Source: Thermoplasmata archaeon (GTDB lineage: Archaea; Thermoplasmatota; Thermoplasmata; RBG-16-68-12). From it: a DNA stretch of 64,000 bases. Below the pieces are notes generated by a model. It saw nothing but the letters and a program-made list of their open reading frames with translations. It was not told the DNA's origin and made no database searches. Where the stretch lies: assembly GCA_036395115.1 (NCBI GenBank), contig DASWDU010000005.1:96560-160559 (forward strand), in the 5' to 3' direction. Below, in pieces: positions 26,636-34,494 of the stretch. A program made the position numbers and the translations under genes. Position 1 is the first letter of the stretch. Each line of letters begins with the position of its first letter.

Positions 26636-27151
26636 TCACGCGATCTGTCCGAGGACCGGATCGAACTCCCAGGTGCCGTTCACCTGGCGGATGCACCGGC
26701 TCAGGGCGAAGTCCACGGTGACGGTCGTCGTCTGTCCGGACGAGATCGTGAACTGCCCCGCGATCTTGGCCGTCGCGTTGTCGGGCGGCACCATGAAGGT
26801 GACGGACTGGCCCGTCGCCGCGTCCACGCCCGTGGCGCTCACGACGGAAATCCGAATCTGCTCGTAGTGGCCCGGAGCCAACCGCGTGCTGCCGAGCAAC
26901 TCGGAGACGTTCGTCAACGCGGCCAGATCGACCGTCTTGCTCCCGGAGAACACAGTGACCCAGGAGGCGTTGTCCTTCCCCGATTCATGAATCTGTACGC
27001 CCGAGAAGGTCACGTTCACGTGAGACCATGTGCTCATCGGGGCATCCTTGACGGAGACCGCCACGGCGCCCTCGTACAGAAAGTAGTACGCAGCGATTCC
27101 GCCGAGCACCACCACGACGACGAGCGCGAGCGCGGCGACGGCGCGAGGCAT
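26636..27151 (-). CDS. DUF4382-type exported protein
   Basis: A 171-residue protein with one N-terminal transmembrane or signal segment (VAALALVVVVVLGGIAAYYFL) and an extracytoplasmic beta-rich domain of the DUF4382 kind (AVAVSVKDAP followed by VNVTFSGVQIH). Members are found in bacteria and archaea, often several per genome; their role is unknown. The start at 27151 is chosen because GGAGGAA lies directly upstream; ATG 27172 is in frame. A TATA-like AGTTTATCG lies about 40 bp upstream. The promoter region is shared with the divergent methyltransferase gene. Confidence 0.75.
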   Translation of the reverse strand: MPRAVAALALVVVVVLGGIAAYYFLYEGAVAVSVKDAPMSTWSHVNVTFSGVQIHESGKDNASWVTVFSGSKTVDLAALTNVSELLGSTRLAPGHYEQIRISVVSATGVDAATGQSVTFMVPPDNATAKIAGQFTISSGQTTTVTVDFALSRCIRQVNGTWEFDPVLGQIA

Positions 27152-27283
27152 TCGTTCCTCCTCGGATTCCATCGTGTCGGGGGCACCGATAAACTTTCTG
27201 GAACGCTCGTCGAAACGGCCAACCCCCGCACGCGTCGGATGGCGGTTCGCGGCTTTATCCACGGCGCACGCATGGGGGGGCGC

Positions 27284-27994
27284 ATGGCGACGGGCCGGGC
27301 CGCCCGCGCGTACGACGCCGGATATGTCGCGATCTACCGGACGGGCGTCCGGTTCAGCGACACCGCCGAGGCGACAACGGCGTTCGTGCGGTTCGTGGAC
27401 CGCACGCGCCCCCGAGGCCGGGCGCTCGAACTCGGATGCGGCGAAGGCCGGGACGCGATCTTCCTGGCGAAGCGCGGACTCGACGTCGTCGCGATCGACG
27501 CATCCGCCGCGGCCTTGTCGAGGGCCCGGGAACGGGCGCGACAGGAAGGCGTCCGCGTCCGCTTTTCCCTCGGGAACATGACCGGCCGCCAGCCGTTCGG
27601 GGATGCGTCGTTCGACCTCGTCACCTGCATCGACGCCTTCCACTATGCGATCGAGGCCCGCGACCGGATCCGGCACTTCCGGGAGGCGTACCGGGTGCTG
27701 AAGCCGGGCGGCCTGTACTTCTTCTGCAACCACACGGCGCGGTGGCCGCGGACGAGCCCGGGCGAAGGGACCGAGACGATCATCGTCGAGGCGCCCGCCG
27801 GCGCGCGAGAGATCCGCATCCCGCGCGTCCCGTACGCGGTCCTCACGAAAGCGGGGTACGCCAGGGCCGTCCGCGGAGCGGGCTTCGTGATCCGGATGGC
27901 GCGGCACACGCGCACGTTCCCCATCCGAGACGAGGTCGCGCTCATCGTCGGCGAGAAGCCGCCTCGGCGTAGGCAGGGTCAGACGCCCGCATAG
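27284..27994 (+). CDS. Class I SAM-dependent methyltransferase
   Basis: A 236-residue methyltransferase. Motif I is ALELGCGEGRDAIFLA, motif II ends VVAIDAS, and motif IV is DLVTCIDAFHY, followed by the post-motif YRVLKPGGLYFF. The substrate is unknown; the closest general resemblance is to small-molecule methyltransferases of the UbiE/tellurite-resistance kind. ATG 27284 lies about 27 bp after the TATA-like GGCTTTATCC, fitting a leaderless start; ATG 27272 is possible. Its end overlaps the convergent phosphoesterase gene by 16 bp. Confidence 0.82.
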   Translation: MATGRAARAYDAGYVAIYRTGVRFSDTAEATTAFVRFVDRTRPRGRALELGCGEGRDAIFLAKRGLDVVAIDASAAALSRARERARQEGVRVRFSLGNMTGRQPFGDASFDLVTCIDAFHYAIEARDRIRHFREAYRVLKPGGLYFFCNHTARWPRTSPGEGTETIIVEAPAGAREIRIPRVPYAVLTKAGYARAVRGAGFVIRMARHTRTFPIRDEVALIVGEKPPRRRQGQTPA

Positions 27995-28656
27995 AGCCGG
28001 TCCGCGAGTTCGGTCGGCAGGCCCGCCTTCCGGATCTCCGCCGCGACGGCGTCGATGTCGTACGACACCCGTCGCACCTCGAACGTCCGGCGGGTGAGGT
28101 CGAGCACGCCCCACGCGGCGCGCGGATCCCCGTCCCGGGGCTGGCCCACGCTCCCCGGGTTCACGACGAGGCCCGAGCGGAACGGGCACGTCATCGGGAG
28201 GTGCGTGTGCCCCAAGATCACGAACGGAGCGGCCGCCATCCGGACGATCCACTCGTCCGCGGACCACGGGAAGACGTACTCGTCGTCGTTCCGCGGGCTC
28301 CCATGGTACATGGCGACGACGCCCTCCGGCAACGCGGTGCGGGCGCGGTCCTCAAGGTCCTTCAGGTAGCCGACCGACGCGGGCGTGAGGTGGATCCGCG
28401 TCCATCGGACCGCGATGGACGCGAGCTCGTTGAACGCGAACACCTCACCGGCGAGGGCCGCACGGTCGTGGTTTCCGCGGATCGCCCGCACCTTCCGCGC
28501 GCGCAGGGCCTCCAGGACCTCGTTCGGCCATGGGTTGTATCCGATCAGGTCTCCCGCCACCCAGATGCCTTCCGGGGCGACTCGGTCGACGTCCGCGAGG
28601 ACCGCCTCGAGAGCCGGCCGGTTCGAATGGACGTCGGATAGGACCGCCAGGCGCAT
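27979..28656 (-). CDS. YfcE/MJ0936-type metallophosphoesterase
   Basis: A 225-residue calcineurin-like phosphodiesterase. The metal-binding motifs occur in order: SDVHSN (residues 7-12), GDLIGYN, RGNHDR, YHGSP and GHTHLP, with a late NPGSVGQPRDGDPRA typical of the YfcE/MJ0936 family. Relatives hydrolyse phosphodiesters such as cyclic nucleotides or bis-p-nitrophenyl phosphate with Mn2+ or Ni2+; the natural substrate is uncertain. It is cytoplasmic. It converges with the methyltransferase gene. Confidence 0.87.
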   Translation of the reverse strand: MRLAVLSDVHSNRPALEAVLADVDRVAPEGIWVAGDLIGYNPWPNEVLEALRARKVRAIRGNHDRAALAGEVFAFNELASIAVRWTRIHLTPASVGYLKDLEDRARTALPEGVVAMYHGSPRNDDEYVFPWSADEWIVRMAAAPFVILGHTHLPMTCPFRSGLVVNPGSVGQPRDGDPRAAWGVLDLTRRTFEVRRVSYDIDAVAAEIRKAGLPTELADRLYAGV

Positions 28657-28789
28657 CGAGCGGCCGTAGGGGCTCGGGCTATTTCAGGTTCTCAATCGCG
28701 CGCGACCGAGGAACCTACAGGGCCCTTCGTGCGACGGGGTCGGATCGGACTTCTCGGGGAGCCCGCGACACGCTCCATTCGCCTACCCT

Positions 28790-28817
28790 GGAATTACCCT
28801 TAAGTAAGGGTAATTCC
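28790..28817. promoter_or_regulatory. 28-bp inverted repeat covering the TATA region of the 80-residue gene
   Basis: GGAATTACCCTTA and its exact reverse complement TAAGGGTAATTCC are separated by AG. The centre CTTAAGTAA is the only TATA-like element and lies about 25 bp before ATG 28829. A protein bound to the arms would cover the TBP site, so this looks like an operator for a repressor. Confidence 0.6.
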
Positions 28818-28828
28818 ATCCATCGCCG

Positions 28829-29071
28829 ATGCAAGTCGGCTGCGGCTTCCGGATCAAGGACGTCGGCGGACACCGATACGTCTACTTCTGGCACTACGAG
28901 GACCGAGCGGGTCGGTCGCGGCAGGTGTACGAATACGTCGGACCGTGTCGCGCGGCCTCGACAGCCGATCGTCTTCAGCAGGCGCTCGACCGCTACTACG
29001 CGTCGGCCGAGGAAGATCTCCGCCGCCAGCGGGTCCGCGCCCGCGCTTCGATCGCCCGCCTCGGGGCCTGA
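28829..29071 (+). CDS. 80-residue protein of unknown function
   Basis: A small basic protein. The N-terminal half has a beta-hairpin-like pattern rich in aromatic residues (HRYVYFWHYEDRAGRSRQVYEYVG), similar in style to short strand-turn-strand modules in integrase or transposase N-terminal regions. The C-terminal half is a charged helix (ADRLQQALDRYYASAEEDLRRQRV). I cannot assign a family. The 28-bp palindrome directly upstream suggests tight regulation, possibly by its own product. It starts with ATG and would be leaderless. Confidence 0.6.
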   Translation: MQVGCGFRIKDVGGHRYVYFWHYEDRAGRSRQVYEYVGPCRAASTADRLQQALDRYYASAEEDLRRQRVRARASIARLGA

Positions 29072-29200
29072 CCAATTTCGCCGCACAGACCCCGGTTCGC
29101 GTCCATCCCCAGTGCGGTGCTCGAATGCACATCTTTAAGCCATCCGGCCCCTCTGGCCTCTCCATCCGACTCCTGGAAGGAATCGGATAGTAGGTAGTGA

Positions 29201-29395
29201 ATGGACGAAGAGAGAGGCGGCAGACGAGGCGGCGGAGGCGGCGGCGGCGGCGGTTACGACCGAGGCCCGCGTACAATGTACGACGCGGTGTGCTCGGACT
29301 GCGGCCAAGCCACCCAGGTCCCGTTCAAACCGGACCCGGCCCGACCCGTCTACTGCCGAGATTGTTTCGCAAAGCGCCGGCCGCGACGGTTCTAG
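29201..29395 (+). CDS. 64-residue glycine-rich zinc-ribbon protein
   Basis: A small basic protein with an Arg/Gly-rich start, including a run of nine glycines, and a zinc ribbon formed by CSDC (about residues 32-35) and CRDC (about 52-55). The sequence MYDAVCSDCGQATQVPFKP resembles a widespread family of short prokaryotic proteins with a CxxC...CxxC ribbon that probably bind nucleic acid. The RGG-like N-terminus supports RNA binding, as inference. A TATA-like ATCTTTAAG lies about 65 bp upstream and AGGTAGTG just before the ATG. Confidence 0.7.
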   Translation: MDEERGGRRGGGGGGGGGYDRGPRTMYDAVCSDCGQATQVPFKPDPARPVYCRDCFAKRRPRRF

Positions 29396-29577
29396 ATCGA
29401 GAACGGCACAGCGTTCGAACCTTTTTCCGTTCGGGCTCCCAACCCGCCGTGCGGCTGGCGCGGAGCTCGTTTTTCCTTCTCCTGTCGAGCGAGGGCCATC
29501 TCGGGAAAGCAAAGCCGCGTTCGGGACGCCGCCGGACGAAGCCTCATTCGGATATCGGCCTTCGGCGGGATGGTCGA

Positions 29578-29967
29578 ATGGGGCACCGGCTCCGGAAGTG
29601 GAAGGACGACGTGGACCGGCTCAAGACCGAGGTCCTCGCCCTCTACCTGGCTTCCAAGGATTCGCGCACGCCCTGGTACGCGAAGGTCTTGTTGGCGCTC
29701 GTCATCGGGTACGCGCTCAGCCCGATCGACCTGATTCCGGATTTCATCCCCGTGCTCGGCTACGTCGACGATTTGGTCATCGTGCCGGCCGGACTTTCGG
29801 CGGTGCGCCGGATGATCCCGCCGGACGTGCTGCGGGAATGTCGGGAACGGGCGAGCGCGGGCGGCGTCCTGACGACCCGCCAGAAGTGGATCGGGGCCGC
29901 CATCGTCGTGCTCGTGTGGACCGTCGTGCTCTATGCGTTCGTTCGGCTCCTCCTGCAATTCGTGTGA
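29578..29967 (+). CDS. DUF1232 (YkvA-like) membrane protein
   Basis: A 129-residue protein. The DUF1232 signature is complete: PWYAKVLLALVIGYALSPIDLIPDF and then VLGYVDDLVIVPAGL, at about residues 31-72. A second hydrophobic segment ends the protein (IGAAIVVLVWTVVLYAFVRLLLQF). Family members are small membrane-associated proteins of unknown biochemical function. The ATG at 29578 is the first in-frame start that leaves a sensible N-terminus. Confidence 0.8.
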   Translation: MGHRLRKWKDDVDRLKTEVLALYLASKDSRTPWYAKVLLALVIGYALSPIDLIPDFIPVLGYVDDLVIVPAGLSAVRRMIPPDVLRECRERASAGGVLTTRQKWIGAAIVVLVWTVVLYAFVRLLLQFV

Positions 29968-30044
29968 CCGTGGTCCGGGAGGACGACCCGTCGAAGGGTC
30001 CGGGGCACGTGAACCCTTATCGCGCACGATGGCCTTGGAGCGCC

Positions 30045-30776
30045 GTGGACCGGATCGAGATTGCCCGGGGCCTCGAGGCGACCCGCGACTTCGCCCTCTT
30101 CGTGCGCGACGAGCGGACGCTGGTGATCTCGGACCTCCATCTGGGGTTCGAAGGCGCACTCGCGGAGCAAGGCGTCTCGATCCCCAGGTTTCAGAGGCGT
30201 GTCGTGCTCGAACGGCTCGGCAAGATGCTCGACCGCGGCAAGGCGGAGAAAGTCGTCATCGCGGGCGACTTCAAGCACGAGTTCTCGAAGAACCTCGTCG
30301 ACGAGTGGGTCGAGGTGAAGCAGGTCCTTCGGTTCCTGAAGGACCGTGTCACGCCCGTCCTCGTCCGCGGGAACCACGACAACTACCTCGCGACGATCCT
30401 CGGAGACCTCGGGTTGACGTTGCACGAGCGCGCCGACATCGGCAACCTCACGATCGTCCACGGCCACGAGGACGTCTCGACGTTGCATCCGATCGTCATG
30501 GGGCACGAGCATCCGGCGGTCAAGCTGAAAGACGACCTAGGCGCCGTCGTCAGCGTGCCGGCGTTCCTCGTGTCGGACCGGCTGACCGTCCTGCCGGCGT
30601 TCAGCCCGCTCGCCCTCGGGGTCGATGTGTCCTCCTATCCGTACCTCTCCCCGATCCTGAACCGGACGCCGATTGACGACGCACGCGTGATCGGCGTGGA
30701 CGAAAACGAGGGGCTCCTGGACTTCGGCCGCGTCGCGGGACTCAAGTCGATGCGCGCGGCTCTGCTGATGAAGTGA
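30045..30776 (+). CDS. Archaeal SbcD/Mre11-related phosphoesterase
   Basis: A 243-residue calcineurin-like phosphoesterase. The five metal-site motifs are present: ISDLHLGFE (about residue 31), AGDFKHEF, RGNHDN, VHGHED and MGHEHP. Sequence order and length fit the archaeal group of small SbcD-related phosphoesterases rather than Mre11 itself, since it lacks the capping domain. The substrate is unknown. GTG 30045 follows the TATA-like CCCTTATCGC by about 30 bp, consistent with leaderless expression. Confidence 0.82.
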   Translation: MDRIEIARGLEATRDFALFVRDERTLVISDLHLGFEGALAEQGVSIPRFQRRVVLERLGKMLDRGKAEKVVIAGDFKHEFSKNLVDEWVEVKQVLRFLKDRVTPVLVRGNHDNYLATILGDLGLTLHERADIGNLTIVHGHEDVSTLHPIVMGHEHPAVKLKDDLGAVVSVPAFLVSDRLTVLPAFSPLALGVDVSSYPYLSPILNRTPIDDARVIGVDENEGLLDFGRVAGLKSMRAALLMK

Positions 30777-30785
30777 CCACGCGTT

Positions 30786-31004
30786 TCAGTCGGGATGCCG
30801 GATCTCGAAGTATTCTCCGAGGACGAACAACAGGCCGACGAACCAAAACAGGACGGGGAAAAGGAGCGCACCGCTCGCGGTGCCCGACGGCGCGAGCGCC
30901 ACGTATACCGGATAGAGCATCAGGATGATCGCGAGGAATCCGAAGAGCAGACCCAAGTGCCCGAAGAACGCGGCGTACTTCAAGGGAAACTCACGAGGGT
31001 TCAT
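30786..31004 (-). CDS. 72-residue membrane protein
   Basis: A short protein with two predicted transmembrane helices (about residues 10-35 and 41-62) and an acidic C-terminus (EYFEIRHPD). No family is recognised. It converges with the phosphoesterase gene, with stop codons 9 bp apart. An A/T tract (CTTTTTTGC on its strand) lies just upstream of the ATG and may be part of its promoter. The start at 31004 is chosen because longer forms add low-complexity, arginine-rich sequence. Confidence 0.6.
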   Translation of the reverse strand: MNPREFPLKYAAFFGHLGLLFGFLAIILMLYPVYVALAPSGTASGALLFPVLFWFVGLLFVLGEYFEIRHPD

Positions 31005-31236
31005 CGATCGACAGGGCAAAAAAGCCTGCGCTGCGAGGCGCTCGATATCGAGCCTTGATTGAATCCTCGGAGGGCCGCGACGCATTCGGCGCGGCCGGCT
31101 CCCGGGGTGAAGCACACCGCTCCGGCGATAAGACGTATGGAGGGAAGCCCGCGGACCCTCCGCCCGTCCCAGGATGAAGCGTCGAACGGTCTTCACGCCC
31201 CTAAGGTTTATGCTTCCGTCGCCACTCCACGTGCAA

Positions 31237-32907
31237 ATGGTTGCGGACATCGACATCGCCCAGGCCGTGGCGATGCGTCGAATCGTCGATGTGGCATCCG
31301 GACTCGGACTGGGCCGGGACGACCTCGTCCTGAAGGGCGACCACATCGCGAAGGTCCGCCTCGCCGCCGTCGACCGCACCCGGAACGCTCGACAAGGGAA
31401 GCTCGTCCTCGTCACCGGCACGACCCCGACCCGCTACGGCGAAGGGAAGACCTTGACCACGGTCGGGCTGGGCCAGGCGCTCACGAAGCTCGGGTCGAAG
31501 GCGATCGTCGCCGTCCGGGAGCCGTCCCTGGGGCCCGTCTTCGGGACGAAAGGCGGCGCCACGGGCGGCGGCCGCTCCCAGGTCCTCCCGATGGAGGAGA
31601 TCAACCTGCACTTCACGGGCGACATCCACGCGGTCGGCGCCGCGAACAACCTGATCGCCGCCGTCATGGACGCCCACGTCTTCCACGGGAACGAGGTCGA
31701 CATCGATCCGACGCGCGTGCTGTTCCCGAGGTGCTTGGACATGAACGACCGTCAACTGCGGAACATCGTCACGGGCCTCGGCGGCCCGAAGCACGGCGTG
31801 CCGCGGGAGGACGGCTTCATCATCACGGCCGCGAGCGAGGTCATGGCGATCCTCTGCCTGACGGAAGGGATCCGGGACCTCAAGGAGCGCCTGGAACGGA
31901 TCATCGTTGCGTTCGATCGCCATGAGCACCCCGTCCGCGTCGGCGACTTGAGCGTGCAGGGCGCCGCCTCGATCCTGCTGAAGGACGCGCTCATGCCGAA
32001 CCTCGTGCAGACCCTCGAAGGCACGCCGGCGTTCGTCCACGGCGGCCCGTTCGCAAACATCGCCCACGGCCACAATAGCCTCCTCGCGGACCGACTCGCC
32101 CTCGGCCTCGGGGACGTCGTCGTCACGGAGGCGGGGTTCGGCTCCGACCTCGGCGGGGAGAAGTTCGTGGACCTCGTGTGCCGCGGGAGCGGCCTCGTCG
32201 CCGACGCGGCGGTCCTCGTCGTCAGCGTGCGCGCCCTGAAGCACCACGGCGGCGTCAAGAAGAAGGACCTCGCGGTCGAGGACCTGAAAGGCCTCCGGGC
32301 CGGCTTCCCGAACCTGGACGCCCACATGAAGATCCTCCAGACGCTCGGCATCGCCCCGGTCGTCGCGGTGAACCGCTTCGCGACCGACACGGATCGGGAG
32401 GTCGACGGGATCGTCGACCACTGCCAGGACGCCGGCGTCCGCGCGGCGGCGCACACGTGCCACCGGGACGGCGGGGCGGGCGGGGAAGACCTCGCGCGGC
32501 TCGTGCTCGACGCGGCCGGGGCCTCGCCGCACTCCGTGCGGTTCGTGTACAAGGACGACGACCCGCTCGAGGAGAAGGTCGCGAAGGTGGCCACGTCGAT
32601 CTACGGCGCGGCCGGCGTGAAGTTCGATGCCGCCGCCCTCGGCGACCTCGAGCGCCTCCAGGCCGCAGGCCTCGACCGGCTCCCGGTCTGCATTGCCAAG
32701 ACGCAGCTCTCCCTCTCCGACGACGAGCGCGCGCTCGGCGCCCCGAGAGGATGGACGCTCCAGGTCCGGGGCATCCGGCCATCCGCGGGCGCAGGATTCC
32801 TCGTCGTGCTGGCGGGCGACATCATGCGGATGCCCGGCTTGGGCGAGGAGCCGGCCGCGCTGGCCATGGACATCGACGCGAACGGACGCATCAAGGGCCT
32901 GTTCTAG
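31237..32907 (+). CDS. fhs: Formate-tetrahydrofolate ligase
   Basis: Makes 10-formyl-tetrahydrofolate from formate, ATP and tetrahydrofolate, feeding one-carbon metabolism. The protein has 556 residues, exactly the family length. The nucleotide-binding loop reads TTPTRYGEGKTLTTVGL (about residues 65-81); EPSLGPVFGTKGGATGGGRSQV and LTEGIRDLKERL are further signatures. Its presence implies use of tetrahydrofolate-linked C1 units, which is not universal among archaea. ATG 31237 is 25-30 bp after the TATA-like AAGGTTTATG, fitting a leaderless start. Confidence 0.95.
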   Translation: MVADIDIAQAVAMRRIVDVASGLGLGRDDLVLKGDHIAKVRLAAVDRTRNARQGKLVLVTGTTPTRYGEGKTLTTVGLGQALTKLGSKAIVAVREPSLGPVFGTKGGATGGGRSQVLPMEEINLHFTGDIHAVGAANNLIAAVMDAHVFHGNEVDIDPTRVLFPRCLDMNDRQLRNIVTGLGGPKHGVPREDGFIITAASEVMAILCLTEGIRDLKERLERIIVAFDRHEHPVRVGDLSVQGAASILLKDALMPNLVQTLEGTPAFVHGGPFANIAHGHNSLLADRLALGLGDVVVTEAGFGSDLGGEKFVDLVCRGSGLVADAAVLVVSVRALKHHGGVKKKDLAVEDLKGLRAGFPNLDAHMKILQTLGIAPVVAVNRFATDTDREVDGIVDHCQDAGVRAAAHTCHRDGGAGGEDLARLVLDAAGASPHSVRFVYKDDDPLEEKVAKVATSIYGAAGVKFDAAALGDLERLQAAGLDRLPVCIAKTQLSLSDDERALGAPRGWTLQVRGIRPSAGAGFLVVLAGDIMRMPGLGEEPAALAMDIDANGRIKGLF

Positions 32908-32943
32908 CGAAGGCCTTTAGCCGACCGCCTCGTTCGTCGGGCC

Positions 32944-33564
32944 GTGCCCGAGCCCTCCTCGTGGGAGAGCCTGTACGCGAGCTCCGACGTCGCGACCCTC
33001 CCCTGGTACACGCCCGACCTCGACTCCGATTTCGAGGCCGCCCTCTCGCGGCGCCGCCTCGGAGGCAAGCGGATCCTCGACCTCGGGACGGGGCCCGCCA
33101 CCCACGCCATCGCCCTCGCGTCCCGGGGCTACGACATCGTCGCGACAGACATCTCACCGAGCGCGATCAAACGCGCGAAGCGGGTCGCGAAGACATCCGG
33201 CGTGCGGATCGACTTCCGCGTGGACGACGTCCTGGAGTCGAAGCTCGAAACGAGCTCCGTCGACGCGATCGTGGACCGAGGGGTGTTCCACACGCTGGAG
33301 CCGGCGAAGCGTGCCGTCTACGTCCGCACGGTGCACCGCATCCTCCGCCCGCGAGGCTGGCTCTTCCTGAAATGTTTCTCGGACAAGCAGCCCGGCACAT
33401 GGGGTCCCCACCGGATTTCGAGGCAGCAGCTTCGCGCCTCGTTCGAGGCGGCCTTCGAGATCCTCTCAATCACGAACACCGTGTTCGGGGGAACGTTGGA
33501 TGAGAATCCGAAGGCGCTCTTCGCGACGATGCGCCGTCGGGGATCGGCGACCTCACGCGAGTGA
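32944..33564 (+). CDS. SAM-dependent methyltransferase (TehB/thiopurine-type)
   Basis: A 206-residue methyltransferase. Motif I is ILDLGTGPATHAIALA, followed by YDIVATDISPSAIKRAK, VDAIVDRGVFHTL (motif IV) and HRILRPRGWLFLKCFS. The order and the short N-terminal W-x-x-LY start resemble the TehB and thiopurine methyltransferase group, which act on small or toxic molecules; the true substrate is unknown. GTG start; a TATA-like GCCTTTAGCC lies about 30 bp upstream. It converges with the fructose-bisphosphatase gene, ends 3 bp apart. Confidence 0.82.
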   Translation: MPEPSSWESLYASSDVATLPWYTPDLDSDFEAALSRRRLGGKRILDLGTGPATHAIALASRGYDIVATDISPSAIKRAKRVAKTSGVRIDFRVDDVLESKLETSSVDAIVDRGVFHTLEPAKRAVYVRTVHRILRPRGWLFLKCFSDKQPGTWGPHRISRQQLRASFEAAFEILSITNTVFGGTLDENPKALFATMRRRGSATSRE

Positions 33565-33566
33565 CG

Positions 33567-34448
33567 TCACCGGACGCCGGCGTCCGACGAGAACCGCGAA
33601 AGAAACCGCTCGACGAGATCGCGGTTCCCCACGTACGTGGGCACGGTCTGGTCGATCCCCGTCGGCGGGACGTCGAGGATCCGCTCAGCCCCCGTCGTCC
33701 CCGCGCCACCCGCGGCCTCCGCGATGAAGGCGATCGGGTTCGATTCGAAATGAAGGCGGTACTTGCCTTCGGGCTTGTCGACCTGGGCCGGGTAGGCGAA
33801 GAAGCCGCCGTAGTGGAGGATCTGATTGAAATCGCCGACGAAGCAACCGCCATAGCGAAGATTCACCAGCTCCCGTTCGAGTTCGCCGACGAACGACTTG
33901 ACTTCGGGGATCCACTTCTCCCGGTGTCCGCCGATCCCGTACAGTTTCCCCTTCGCCGGCAGACGGACGCCTTCCTCGAGCAGGAAGAAGTCGTGCGGAC
34001 GGCCGCCTCCTCCCTGGACGAACTCGTGCACGCCCGCGCCCGCCGCGTACACGAGCGTCGTGGCGGGCCCGTAAACCAGGTATCCCGCCGCGAACAACTC
34101 GGATCCCCTCGCCGGGAGCGTCGCGCCGTCAAAGATGCCGAAAATCGTGCCGAAGGTGTTGTTGCTCTTGACGTTCGAGGATCCGTCGAGCGGGTCGAGG
34201 GCGACCGAGAAACGCCCACGGCCCACCTCCTGCACCTGGCCCATCTCTTCGGAGGCGACCGCGGAGACCAGGTTCGACCGCCGCAGCTCCTCGACGAAAA
34301 CGTCGTTCATCCAGACGTCGAGTTCGAGCTGCTGTTCCCCGTAGACGTTCCGAGTGGCCGCCGGATTCCGCCGGATGGGGAACTCCCGCCGGATCCGTGT
34401 CGCGAGCCCGGCTATCCGCCCGAGGAGGGCGGCGAAGTCGCGGTCCAC
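33567..34448 (-). CDS. fbp: Fructose-1,6-bisphosphatase, class I
   Basis: Hydrolyses fructose 1,6-bisphosphate to fructose 6-phosphate, the committed gluconeogenic step. The metal-site motif ALDPLDGSSNVKSNN and the downstream GTIFGIF, as well as GYLVYGPATTLVYA, are diagnostic of class I. At 293 residues it is slightly shorter than bacterial FBPases. Many archaea instead use the bifunctional class V enzyme, so class I here is notable. It begins with GTG 46 bp after the aldolase gene, on the same strand, so the two probably form an operon for hexose synthesis. Confidence 0.92.
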   Translation of the reverse strand: MDRDFAALLGRIAGLATRIRREFPIRRNPAATRNVYGEQQLELDVWMNDVFVEELRRSNLVSAVASEEMGQVQEVGRGRFSVALDPLDGSSNVKSNNTFGTIFGIFDGATLPARGSELFAAGYLVYGPATTLVYAAGAGVHEFVQGGGGRPHDFFLLEEGVRLPAKGKLYGIGGHREKWIPEVKSFVGELERELVNLRYGGCFVGDFNQILHYGGFFAYPAQVDKPEGKYRLHFESNPIAFIAEAAGGAGTTGAERILDVPPTGIDQTVPTYVGNRDLVERFLSRFSSDAGVR

Positions 34449-34494
34449 CTGGGCCGCATGATCCGCGAGCGTGACGTCCGTCTCGCGTCCCTCC

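Noticed and set aside
26636..28267. 543-codon minus-strand frame continuing upstream of the DUF4382 protein
   Set aside because: The upstream part is the antisense of the methyltransferase gene. GGAGGAA before 27151 and the signal segment fix the true start.
31201..32532. 443-codon minus-strand frame opposite fhs
   Set aside because: It lies entirely antisense to a full-length, highly conserved enzyme gene and has no domain pattern.
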